Below are positions 48,621 through 58,400 of a stretch of 64,000 bases of DNA, one piece after another. Made by a program: the position numbers and the translations under genes. How positions within the stretch are numbered: the first letter of the stretch is position 1; each line of letters begins with the position of its first letter. Source of the stretch: Oligoflexia bacterium (GTDB lineage Bacteria; Bdellovibrionota; UBA1018); assembly GCA_014378465.1 (NCBI GenBank), contig JACMNQ010000010.1, forward strand, positions 1 to 64,000. The letters run 5' to 3'. A model generated the notes under the pieces. It was not told the DNA's origin. It made no database searches and saw nothing but the letters and a program-made list of their open reading frames with translations.

Positions 48621-50111
48621 TCATTCATTCTTCCAATACGTTTCCATGGGCACTTCGCCCCCCACGGTCAATTCAGGAATTCGCAGAGTCGGCTGGGCGT
48701 CGGTGACCGGAGCGCCCTGGCCGTCCTTTCCGCAGGTCCCCGTGGCAAAGCCGAGATCATTCCCCACTCGGTCCACGATGGAGAGAACTTTCGGACCATT
48801 GCCGACCAGAGTGGCGCCGCGAATCGGGTCTCCCAGTTTTCCATCATGAATCAGGTAGGCTTCCGTCACCGCAAAAACGAAATCACCGGTGACCGTGTTG
48901 ACCTGACCCCCACCCATCGCTTTGACATAAATTCCTTTGGCCGTGTCCTTGAGAATCTGAGCGGGATCATCTTTTCCAGGAGCGATGTAAGTGTTGGTCA
49001 TGCGCACGATCGGCTTGGACCGGAAAGTTTCACGTCTGCCGTTCCCCGTCGCCATGAGATCAAATTTCATCGCGGACAGACGATCCACGAGGTAACCCTT
49101 GAGAACGCCGTTTTCGATCAGGGTGTTTTTCTGCGAAGGTGTGCCTTCGTCATCAAAGCAGAAACTGCCTCGCTTTTCCGGCATCGTTCCATCATCAAGC
49201 ACGGTGATGAGAGGCGAAGCGACCAGCTGGCCGATTTTTCCCTGATAGACGGAAAGACCGTTGCACGCGAGATCGGCTTCAAGTCCATGTCCCACGGCTT
49301 CATGAATCATGGTGCCGCCAGCTTCGGCTGCAAGCACGACCGCCATGGTTCCTGAAGGAGCGGGCTTCGCGGTCAGGAGAACTCCAACACGTCTGGAAGC
49401 TTCCTTGCCCAGGGATTCAGGAGTGACCTGGTCGAAAAATTCAAGACCGATGTAGCCGCCGTCACTTTCATAAGCACTTTCCGTGCGTCCGGACTTTTCA
49501 CCAACGACCTGAACCATCATCTGGAGATAGGTTTTCGAATCCGTGGCGATCAGGCCGTCGCTGTTCAGAACGAGGATCTTGCGCAGGGAATCCAGAACCA
49601 CTGCGGTCACCTGCTTCGCATCCGGAAGTCCGGCACGAGCCGCTTTTTCAGCACGTTCAGCCAGTTCGATCTTTTCCGTGAGTGAAGCCTGCCGAGGGGA
49701 CCGGGCAATCGCGTAATTGGAAATTTCACCCACGGTCTGACGAGCGAGCCTCCATTCCGGTCGAGCTGGTGGCCTGGCGGACTTTGCGGCGTCCTTCACT
49801 TGAACCGCCGCTGACAATGCTTCAGCCAGCCGAACCAGTGAAGCTTCGGTCAGATCAGTCGTGTAACCGTACACGGAGCGGTTTTCAAAGATGATCCGAA
49901 GGCCGACGCCGCGGTCCGTGCCATCAATCACTTTCTCGACTCTGCCGCCTTCATAGAAGACTCTCGAAGAAGCCGTGTCCTCGAAAAAGAGTTCCGCGAG
50001 GGAGCCGCCCCGGTGAAGGGCCGCATCCAGAATCAATTGAATGCTCTCGGGAGACAGACCGGCCGAAGAGTTGCCCAGCCCAAAGGACTCAAGACTCGTT
50101 TTCAAGCTCAT
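48621..50111 (-). CDS. tldD: TldD-family metalloprotease
   Basis: EAGGTMIHEAVGHGLEADLACNGLSVYQGKIGQLVASPLITVLDDG. Confidence 0.96.
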   Translation of the reverse strand: MSLKTSLESFGLGNSSAGLSPESIQLILDAALHRGGSLAELFFEDTASSRVFYEGGRVEKVIDGTDRGVGLRIIFENRSVYGYTTDLTEASLVRLAEALSAAVQVKDAAKSARPPARPEWRLARQTVGEISNYAIARSPRQASLTEKIELAERAEKAARAGLPDAKQVTAVVLDSLRKILVLNSDGLIATDSKTYLQMMVQVVGEKSGRTESAYESDGGYIGLEFFDQVTPESLGKEASRRVGVLLTAKPAPSGTMAVVLAAEAGGTMIHEAVGHGLEADLACNGLSVYQGKIGQLVASPLITVLDDGTMPEKRGSFCFDDEGTPSQKNTLIENGVLKGYLVDRLSAMKFDLMATGNGRRETFRSKPIVRMTNTYIAPGKDDPAQILKDTAKGIYVKAMGGGQVNTVTGDFVFAVTEAYLIHDGKLGDPIRGATLVGNGPKVLSIVDRVGNDLGFATGTCGKDGQGAPVTDAQPTLRIPELTVGGEVPMETYWKNE

Positions 50112-50412
50112 AGATCGCGTCTCCTGTTTCTAGATTGAGTTCTGACTTCAGCTGATTCATCAGCGCTTCAACTTCCGCGACAAAACCGATCGGAATGAGC
50201 AGCTTCAGGTCCCGGTGCGGATCACCGGCCTGCGGGGGAATGGTGGAAAAAGTGGTGATGCCTTCCTGGGACTCAAGAATATTGCAGACGTAAGCGGCGA
50301 CTTCCTTGCGAAGGCGAAAAGTGCGCAGCACGGTGGCCTGAGGATGATTCACGGTCAGAGCGGAGGCGGGAGGCGAAAGTTTGGAAGAAGGCTTTCCTGA
50401 GGTCACATTCAA
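50089..50412 (-). CDS. Small conserved hypothetical (DUF4911-like)
   Basis: RTFRLRKEVAAYVCNILESQEGITTFSTIPPQAGDPHRDLKLLIPIGFVAEVEALMNQLK; overlaps the tldD start. Confidence 0.5.
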   Translation of the reverse strand: MNVTSGKPSSKLSPPASALTVNHPQATVLRTFRLRKEVAAYVCNILESQEGITTFSTIPPQAGDPHRDLKLLIPIGFVAEVEALMNQLKSELNLETGDAIYELENES

Positions 50413-50535
50413 GAAGATACCGTATTTTTTCAGATCCCGCGCCAGCTAAAGGAGGAAACTTTCTGCCTAGTCGGGAGCGTGCGTTTCAGGGACTCTTTGC
50501 AAGCTTGCTCTATTTCGGGCCTCTGCTTATCCTTA

Positions 50536-51483
50536 ATGGATATGAAAGCTCATCGTGTTTCCATTTCTCGCCGCAGCATGACTTTCAACCTCCGTGATCG
50601 TTTCATGACCAACACGAACTCCTCAGCAGCCCGCATGGCGCTGACAGCTGCACTGGCAGCGGCTCTCACTGCATTTCTGACGACGACTGGATGCAGCTCG
50701 CTCCGCAGGAATTCGGAAGAGCAGACGGCCATGCAGACCCAGCTTTCCGAGATGCGCACCCTCCTGACTCAGCAGAATGCCCAGCTCGAAAGCCTGGAAG
50801 TCAAATTATCGACGCTCAATCAGAAACTGAATGAAAAGACCAGTGAAGCAGCACTTCATTCCGGCTCTTCGGCCGTCGATCACGGCGCCTCCAGGCTGAA
50901 AACCACCGCCATCGCGCCTCATCCCGTGTCCCGCTCGGGAACGGATGTGGAAGCGACTCCCGCCTCAAACGATCCTGAGGCCGGCTTCGTGAGTGATCTT
51001 GCCGTCGGAAGTTTTCGGCAGGGGAAGATTCTTTTTCAGGCTGGAAAGTATCCGGAAGCCATTCTCGCCTTCTCCGCATTTCTGGAGCGTTATCCGGAAC
51101 ATCCGCTTGCCGGCTCCGCGCAGTTTCACATCGGTGACTCCTACTTCAAACAGGGTGAATTTCAGCTGGCGGTTCAGGAGTTTCAACATGTGCTCACTGA
51201 CCATCGCCTGAGCCCGCAGGTCCCGGATACCCTGAGACAGATGGCCCTGGCTGAAGACGCTTTGAAAAAGTCCGAGGATGCCGCCCAGCATCGCCAGACC
51301 CTGGCTCGCCTCTTTCCTCAATCTCCGGCCGCCCGCGAGATGCAGAACATTCCGATTCCGAAACCGGTACCTGCCGCTCATCAGAGTGCTGCAACCCACG
51401 GCGCCGCGAACACTTCAGCTTCGGCGAATCCCAATGCCGCGCTGGATGAACCGCCAGCCACTGTCCCGGGAGATGCGCAATGA
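50536..51483 (+). CDS. CpoB/YbgF-like lipoprotein with coiled coil and TPR; start uncertain (50536-50605)
   Basis: Lipobox TTGC; coiled coil; FRQGKILFQAGKYPEAILAFSAFLERYPEHPLAGSAQFHIGDSYFKQGEFQLAVQEFQHVL. Confidence 0.82.
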   Translation: MDMKAHRVSISRRSMTFNLRDRFMTNTNSSAARMALTAALAAALTAFLTTTGCSSLRRNSEEQTAMQTQLSEMRTLLTQQNAQLESLEVKLSTLNQKLNEKTSEAALHSGSSAVDHGASRLKTTAIAPHPVSRSGTDVEATPASNDPEAGFVSDLAVGSFRQGKILFQAGKYPEAILAFSAFLERYPEHPLAGSAQFHIGDSYFKQGEFQLAVQEFQHVLTDHRLSPQVPDTLRQMALAEDALKKSEDAAQHRQTLARLFPQSPAAREMQNIPIPKPVPAAHQSAATHGAANTSASANPNAALDEPPATVPGDAQ

Positions 51484-53279
51484 AGTTCAGCGCCCGCCCC
51501 CACTCACTCCGGTTTTTCACGGCCGTCCTCATCGGACTTTTCGGATTGGCCGGAGCGGCAGCCTTCCCCGCTCAAGCTTCCATCTCTCCGGAAGAGGAAG
51601 TGCTCAAACTTTCCAAACTTCTCAAGCCGATTCCGGATGAACAGTGGAATGAGATCGCGGGCACCAAGGTTTCGGAAATGTACCAGGTCAATCAGGGTGA
51701 TACCCTCTACGACATTTCCAAGCGACTTTTCGGAGACGCACGTTTCTGGCCCAAGATCTGGGCAATGAACAACGGCAAGATTCTGAATCCGCACCAGATC
51801 ACGCCCGGACGAACGATTGCGTTCATGTCGGGCACGGGAAACTCCCTCCCCTCGGTGGCCATCCAGGGCCTGGGGCCGAATATTCCCGGTGAAACGTCCG
51901 GACCCACGCAAGGTCAGGCACCCGATCCGAGAACGAGTTATCAGTCGGACCCGGTGCTTTCAAAAGGACGTTCCGGCGAATGGAAGAATCTCAAGAGACA
52001 GACCTGGGAGAACATCAACCTCACGCTCCCCCCGGAAGTCGATCCTCAGGGCTTCGATTCGCGCAACAAGATCCGCTTCAAGGTGAATACGGGATTTGAA
52101 CTCGACGCGATCGCGACCAGTGGGAAAATCCCTTACATTGGAGAACTTTCCGGCTCGCGGGCTGATCATCCAAACGTTTCGGCGGGAGATACGGTCTTCA
52201 TCGATTCCGAACAGGGACTGCAGATCGGCGAGACCTATGCCGTCACTCAGGAGCCCCAGTATCTCGAGAGTGAAGGTCCGGAAAGCGAGAAGGACGGGGT
52301 TGAAGAGTCCAAGAAGCGAGAAGGGTACTCCTACCTCGTGCTCGGCAAAGTCAAAATCCTCAGCGTGAAGGATCACCAGTACGTCGGCACCGTGATCGCA
52401 AGCAAATATCCCATCCCTCGCGGCAGCGGACTCATGAGAGTTCCTCCGCGCATTCAGAATCTTTCACCAGTTCCCGGCCCCAATGCCGTCGAAGGCCGCG
52501 TGCTGATGAATCGCTCATTTTCCGGCTACGAAACCGCACAGAACAAGCAGGTCATCATTGACCGCGGCACGCGCGATGGAGTTCGTCCCGGAATGATCTT
52601 CCGCAACTACCAAGCCAAAGACTCCATCACCAAGTCCGAACTCAAACGTTCAAACTCTCTGGTCAACGCCGACATCATGATCATTCAGAGCAGTGATGAG
52701 TTCTCTTCAGGGATTGTCCTGAGAAGCCTGTCGCCCATTCATGAACGCGAGAAGGTCACGCTCATGATGGACGTTTCCCACCTCCGCACTCGTGCCGGTG
52801 GTCCTGTCGGGATCATCGACGTCGACAAGGGTCGGAACGGTCAGAACTCCAACGAACTCGACTCCCTCGACAGCGATCTGGATGAGGGCTTGCGCTCGGA
52901 TGAAGAACGCGAACTCAAACAGCTTGAAAAATGGGAAAAGAACCCGGACAAGAGCGCTCCTTCGGCCACTCCTTCTCCCGATGCATCCGCTCCTCCTCTT
53001 ACAGAACCCTTGCCAGACGAGAAGGCCCCGAGTGAAACGCCTCCGAATGAAGCGTCACTGGATCTTGCCTTGCCTGAGCTCGCTCCCGAGCTGCCTCCGG
53101 CTCCGGAAGACACCCCGAAGAGAGCCGAACCCTTGGAAATTCCGAAAAATGGATCCGGCACCAAAGATGAGCTGGATTCGATTCTGGACTCCAACACTCA
53201 GCCCTCGGAAACCCTTCCGGTTCCGGCTCCCGCTCCGGAATCAGTGCCTGCAGATCCGTCTTTCGATCCGCCACTCTGA
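51480..53279 (+). CDS. LysM-domain peptidoglycan-binding protein with a Pro/Glu-rich C-terminal tail
   Basis: YQVNQGDTLYDISKRLFGDARFWPKIWAMNNGKILNPHQITPGRTIAF. Confidence 0.88.
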   Translation: MKFSARPHSLRFFTAVLIGLFGLAGAAAFPAQASISPEEEVLKLSKLLKPIPDEQWNEIAGTKVSEMYQVNQGDTLYDISKRLFGDARFWPKIWAMNNGKILNPHQITPGRTIAFMSGTGNSLPSVAIQGLGPNIPGETSGPTQGQAPDPRTSYQSDPVLSKGRSGEWKNLKRQTWENINLTLPPEVDPQGFDSRNKIRFKVNTGFELDAIATSGKIPYIGELSGSRADHPNVSAGDTVFIDSEQGLQIGETYAVTQEPQYLESEGPESEKDGVEESKKREGYSYLVLGKVKILSVKDHQYVGTVIASKYPIPRGSGLMRVPPRIQNLSPVPGPNAVEGRVLMNRSFSGYETAQNKQVIIDRGTRDGVRPGMIFRNYQAKDSITKSELKRSNSLVNADIMIIQSSDEFSSGIVLRSLSPIHEREKVTLMMDVSHLRTRAGGPVGIIDVDKGRNGQNSNELDSLDSDLDEGLRSDEERELKQLEKWEKNPDKSAPSATPSPDASAPPLTEPLPDEKAPSETPPNEASLDLALPELAPELPPAPEDTPKRAEPLEIPKNGSGTKDELDSILDSNTQPSETLPVPAPAPESVPADPSFDPPL

Positions 53280-53353
53280 GATCCGAACACCGCAGGGGCC
53301 AGACCTGATGCGAAACGCACGAGGCGCGCGCGACTTCTGCATCCACTGACTTC

Positions 53354-54343
53354 GTGATCACCACTTTCAGATTGAATCGACTTGAACACGGCGAACGTTT
53401 TCCCGGACTCTGGCATCCTGCAGGAACGGAACATGCGGACGTCCCTCTGCCGGATGAAGTGCACGCTCAGGGCAAACCGGAGGCTCTTGAACTTCTGAAG
53501 AAACTTCCCGAGCGCGGGCTTGCCATCGTCGGGACTCGTCACCCTCAGGGCAGATCCCTGCAACACCTTCAGCAGACGATCCAGAGGCTTGCGGGAAGTG
53601 GACTGGTGATCGTCTCCGGCTTCGCTCGAGGGATCGATGCGGCGGCTCACGAGAGCGCACTTCAGGCACGTCTGCCGACGATCGGGATTCTCGGGAGTGG
53701 TTTTGATCATCCCTACCCAGAGGAAAACTCCGAACTGCGAAAGGCGATCCTGGAGTCCGGGGGATTGCTCCTCAGCGAGTACCTTCCGGACGTGCCCCCT
53801 CAGGCTGCCCACTTTCTGAACCGCAATCGACTCATCGCCGCCTGGGCGAGCGCCGTGTGGATCGTCGAGGCAAGTTACCGATCAGGTGCCCTCAATACGG
53901 CGAGATGGGCTCGTGACTTTCATCGCACTTGCTTCACCACGCCCTGCTTTCCGGGAGACGGAGTACTGGCCGGCAATCAGATTCTTCTGGACCGCGATCA
54001 CGCCAGCGCCCTCTGGGGAGTCCACAGTCTGGGTCAGGTCTGGCTGGAACTGGCAGCGCGCCCGCGGCGCGGTTCCAGACGCCACGCCGGTTCTGAAGAT
54101 CCCGGCGCTGAAAATCAAGATAACGCAAGTCGTAACCCCGAACGCACTGATGAGGAAATTCTCGCAAGACAGGTCGGAGCATTCACCTGGGCTCGAGGAG
54201 GAGCAGACGTGCATGAACTTTTGGAATGGACACTGGGGCTTGGCTGGTCGCCCCAGCGTTATTATCTCGCACTGCAAAACTCTTTAATAACGCGACTCTT
54301 GGTTGACGTAAATGGTCTACTCTTGAAAAACTCCGCGATATAA
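53354..54343 (+). CDS. dprA: DNA processing protein DprA/Smf
   Basis: GLAIVGTRHPQGRSLQHLQQTIQRLAGSGLVIVSGFARGIDAAAHESALQA; LSEYLPDVPPQAAHFLNRNRLIAAWASAVWIVEASYRSGALNTARWA; GTG start. Confidence 0.93.
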   Translation: MITTFRLNRLEHGERFPGLWHPAGTEHADVPLPDEVHAQGKPEALELLKKLPERGLAIVGTRHPQGRSLQHLQQTIQRLAGSGLVIVSGFARGIDAAAHESALQARLPTIGILGSGFDHPYPEENSELRKAILESGGLLLSEYLPDVPPQAAHFLNRNRLIAAWASAVWIVEASYRSGALNTARWARDFHRTCFTTPCFPGDGVLAGNQILLDRDHASALWGVHSLGQVWLELAARPRRGSRRHAGSEDPGAENQDNASRNPERTDEEILARQVGAFTWARGGADVHELLEWTLGLGWSPQRYYLALQNSLITRLLVDVNGLLLKNSAI

Positions 54344-54359
54344 CATTAAAGTGAGGTCC

Positions 54360-56756
54360 ATGGCCAAAGCCAAAAAAGCACTTGTCATCGTAGAATCTCC
54401 CTCCAAAGCCAAAACCATCCAGAAATACCTGGGCCGCGACTACATCGTGAAAGCGAGCGTCGGTCACATCAAGGATCTTCCCAAGAGCAAGCTCGGGGTC
54501 GATACCGAAAATGGTTTCAAGCCCGATTATCAAGTCATTCCCGCCAAAGCGAAGATCATCGAGGAGCTCAAGAAGTTCGCCAAAAGCGTTCCTGAACTCT
54601 ACCTCGCGACCGATCCGGATCGCGAAGGCGAAGCCATCGCCTACCACATTCACGAGGAGCTCAAGGCCAAGGGCAAGATCGTGCACCGCGTGCTTTTCAA
54701 TTCCATCACGAAAGCCGCCATTCTCGAAGCCATGAGCAAACCTGAAAAGCTCAATATGGACAAGTTCCACGCCCAGCAGGCCCGTCGAATCCTTGACCGC
54801 CTTGTGGGTTACAAGATCAGCCCCATCCTCTGGGATAAGGTGCGCCGCGGTCTTTCCGCAGGACGCGTGCAGTCCGTAGCACTTCGCCTGGTCGTGGACC
54901 GCGAGACTGAGATCAAGGCTTTCAAGTCCGAAGAATACTGGAGCCTCGAAGGCATCTTCTCCAAAGACGGAATCGACTTCAGCGCGAAACACTTCAAGAC
55001 CAATGGCAAGGATCCCGAAGTTACGAACAAGGCGGCGATGGACCAGCTCCTCATCTCCCTGAAAGGTGCCGAGTGGAAGATCAGCTCCATTGAACAGAAG
55101 GAACGCACGCGCAAGGCGCAGCCCCCTTTCATCACCAGCCGCCTTCAGCAGGAAGGCTCTAGAAAACTCGGCTTCAGTGCGAAGAAGACCATGGCGCTCG
55201 CCCAGCGCCTTTACGAAGGTATGGATCTTGGAGAGATGGGAACAAACGGTCTCATCACTTACATGCGTACCGACTCGGTCCGCATCGAGCCTGTCGCGAT
55301 GGACGCGTGCCGCGATTACATCAAAGAACGCTACGGCAAAGAGTACCTCTCGGCCGAACCCAACATCTACAAGACCAAGAAAAGCGCACAGGACGCCCAT
55401 GAAGCGATCCGTCCGACTTCGATGGAGTACACCCCCGAGCGAGTGCAGCCGTTTCTGGAGAAAGATGAATTCAGACTTTACCAGCTGATCTGGAACCGCT
55501 TCATCTCATGCCAGATGACCCAGGCAATCTATGATCAGACCGCAGTCGACATCATCACGAAGGACAAGGCCGGCAACGCCCAGAACTTCAGAGCCACTGG
55601 CTCAGTCATGAAGTTCCCGGGTTTCACCAAAGTTTACACCGAAGGCCAGGACGCGGCCGATCGTCAGAAAGCTGAAAAAGCCGGGCAAACCCTGTCCGAT
55701 GACGAAGCCGTCGGAGCAGACACCGACCGCGTGCTGACTCTGCCAAAAATCAAGATCGGTGACGTCGTCGCGGCGAAGGAATTCACGCCAGCCCAGCACT
55801 TCACCCAGCCCCCTCCCCGCTACACCGACGCATCGCTCATTCGCGATCTCGAAGAAAAAGGGATCGGACGCCCATCCACTTATGCCACCATTCTTTCGAA
55901 CATCCAGGACCGTGATTACGTCGAGAAGCGCGAAAGCCGTTACTACCCTTCCGAGCTCGGCATCGTCGTCACGGAACTCCTCGTGCTTTCATTCCCGGTC
56001 TACCTGAACAGTGAGTTCACGGCCGACATGGAAACTCAGCTGGATGACATCGAAGATGGCAAAGCGGACTGGAAAAAGACGCTTGGGAAATTCTGGAAAC
56101 CTTTCGAGAAGAATCTCGAAGCCGCCAAGATCCAGATGAAGGACGTCAAGCGCACCGAAATCCCGACGGACGTGAAGTGCGAACGCTGCACGCATACCAT
56201 GCTGATCAAGTTCGGCAAAATGGGATCTTTCCTCGCGTGCTCCAATTATCCCGAGTGCAAGAATACCCAGGACTTCAGAAAAGATGACAACGGCAAGATC
56301 GAGATCGTACCGAAGGAACTCACCGACAAGATCTGCGAGAAGTGCCAGAGCGGCATGGTCGTGAAACGCGGCAAATTCGGAAGCTTTCTCGCCTGCAGCG
56401 ATTATCCGAACTGCAAGTACACGCAGCCGATCACCATCGGCGTGCACTGCCCGACCTGCGCCACGGGCGAGATCGCGCAGAAGCAGTCCAAGTACCGCCG
56501 ACTTTTCTACAGCTGCAACAAGTGGCCAGAGTGCAACTTCGCGTGCTGGGACAAACCGGTCGCGAAGCCTTGCCCGGACTGCAAGAGCCCGATTCTCACT
56601 GAGAAGGTCACCAAGAAAATGGGGTTCTTTCACAAGTGTCCGAACAAGGAATGCGGTTACATCGAGATCATCGATCCAAGCGGCGGCCAGCCGGTGGCTG
56701 AGCCATCAGAGGGTTCGAGTGGCTCAGGATCAGAAGAGAAGTCCGAAGTCGCTTGA
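54360..56756 (+). CDS. topA: DNA topoisomerase I
   Basis: KALVIVESPSKAKTIQKYLG; LITYMRTDSVRI; multiple C4 zinc motifs in the C-terminus. Confidence 0.98.
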   Translation: MAKAKKALVIVESPSKAKTIQKYLGRDYIVKASVGHIKDLPKSKLGVDTENGFKPDYQVIPAKAKIIEELKKFAKSVPELYLATDPDREGEAIAYHIHEELKAKGKIVHRVLFNSITKAAILEAMSKPEKLNMDKFHAQQARRILDRLVGYKISPILWDKVRRGLSAGRVQSVALRLVVDRETEIKAFKSEEYWSLEGIFSKDGIDFSAKHFKTNGKDPEVTNKAAMDQLLISLKGAEWKISSIEQKERTRKAQPPFITSRLQQEGSRKLGFSAKKTMALAQRLYEGMDLGEMGTNGLITYMRTDSVRIEPVAMDACRDYIKERYGKEYLSAEPNIYKTKKSAQDAHEAIRPTSMEYTPERVQPFLEKDEFRLYQLIWNRFISCQMTQAIYDQTAVDIITKDKAGNAQNFRATGSVMKFPGFTKVYTEGQDAADRQKAEKAGQTLSDDEAVGADTDRVLTLPKIKIGDVVAAKEFTPAQHFTQPPPRYTDASLIRDLEEKGIGRPSTYATILSNIQDRDYVEKRESRYYPSELGIVVTELLVLSFPVYLNSEFTADMETQLDDIEDGKADWKKTLGKFWKPFEKNLEAAKIQMKDVKRTEIPTDVKCERCTHTMLIKFGKMGSFLACSNYPECKNTQDFRKDDNGKIEIVPKELTDKICEKCQSGMVVKRGKFGSFLACSDYPNCKYTQPITIGVHCPTCATGEIAQKQSKYRRLFYSCNKWPECNFACWDKPVAKPCPDCKSPILTEKVTKKMGFFHKCPNKECGYIEIIDPSGGQPVAEPSEGSSGSGSEEKSEVA

Positions 56757-56793
56757 GGCTTGCGGTGCGCTCGCTTTCCGAGGAGCGCACTGG

Positions 56794-58400
56794 TCAAGGA
56801 TAGGGAGAGGTCGTCCACTGGGAGGTGTTGCTCTGGCACTGCAGCGGGATGCTGACTCCATATCGCAAAAGTGTTCCCGGCTGTTTCGTCTGGAGTTCAG
56901 ATAGAACTATTTCCAGACTTTTGTCACGGGTCGAGAACCAGGTGGTCATCGCTTTTTCAGGATCGGACTTCATGATGATCTTGCTGCTCGACGACAGATG
57001 GCTGGGCGTACCGTCCGGCAGAATCCCGTCCAGGACTGATAGAGAATATTTGCCTCCCGTTTCGCTGATGAGAAGCCACTGATCTCCGGAGCGACACATC
57101 TTGATCACGGGCTCGCTCACTCCAAAAGTCAGAACCGCTTTGAGGTAAACGTCACGCGTGCGATTTTTGAAATTGAGCTTCCAAGCTGCATCAATCGATT
57201 CGGCATTGAACTTCTTCGCCTTGAGAATCTGGTAGACGCCTCGTATCGATTTTGGATGGGTGTCCTTCAGTGCTCTCCAAAGTTCATCAAACGGAATTTT
57301 CGAGCTTTCGCCATCGTCATGAAGATCGACCAGGTCCCAGAGAAATCTTGAGACTCGAAGTTCATTGCCCGGACCATATTCAATATCGCATTTATTTTTG
57401 GTTCCTTGATCGTCGATGTATTCATACACATCCGAGTTGCTCTCGATGGCGTTCGACATATTACCGATCCCGTCAGGATCAGGCCGGCTCCCGTCGGGAT
57501 AGCGCTTCTTGTTGGGATGCCCGATCTTGAGCTGAACGGGGTCCGTTTCATCGACTTCATGAAACAGCATTGCCGAAATGAAGTTGGCAGATCCCTCGGA
57601 GAGCGCGAGTTCATCCCCCAGGTGACGCATCCTGAGTGCATCCCGGGGACGACCGGACTGTACCCATTTCGGATACTGAAAATGTGACCCAGCTCATGTC
57701 CAATCAGCTCATCCTGCTCATTCATGATCACGACCTGGTCCACATCCAATCGCAGACTGGAAGGATCAACCGACGTGCCAGTGGTGGCTCCAGGGGAATG
57801 GTCCTGCAGGTCGAGGAGATTCACTTCTATCGGAGAGCTGAATTTCTTCTCGCCCGTAAGCTCCAGGTAGCGGTCACCGATTGCAGTGAGAGTGGACCAG
57901 AGCCAGAGCGTCCTCCCGTGGGCTGATCGCTTTGGAAAATCAATGGTCGACTGCACTCCGCATTTGACCGCTACGGAAATCTCAACCGGGGCCCTCTTGG
58001 ATGTGATTTTGAAGCGTTCATTTTTCGGAGTGAAGACGATTTCGACCGGATCACCCGGCTTGCCGCAGGAATTCAGTTCTAATTTTCCAGCGCTGTCAAG
58101 AGTTGCGGTAACACTGCCTGCCTGAGTTCTCACCAGCACCGGCAGATTCGCAATCGCCCTGTTCTTGAGCAGAGGTGAAACCGTCACTGCGATTCGGAGG
58201 CCTTTGCAGTGACCTACTTCCTTCACTTCGGGAAGAGGATCCACCGCGATCGGCGTGGGAACTGCCTGACAGGATGAGGTGGTCCCCGACAAGTAGTGAT
58301 TCGCGACCGAGTTCAGACTCGATAGTGCTTCTTGAAAGTCTGCGGCCAAAGCCTGGACGGGACTCAGCAGCAGCATGCAGAAAATGACCTGCTCGCTCAT
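56794..58400 (-). pseudogene. Secreted gluzincin-like metallopeptidase split by a frameshift
   Basis: ORF 58400-57267 holds the signal peptide and HELGH; ORF 57630-56794 continues with DELALSEGSANFISA; the join falls near 57642-57683. Confidence 0.7.
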
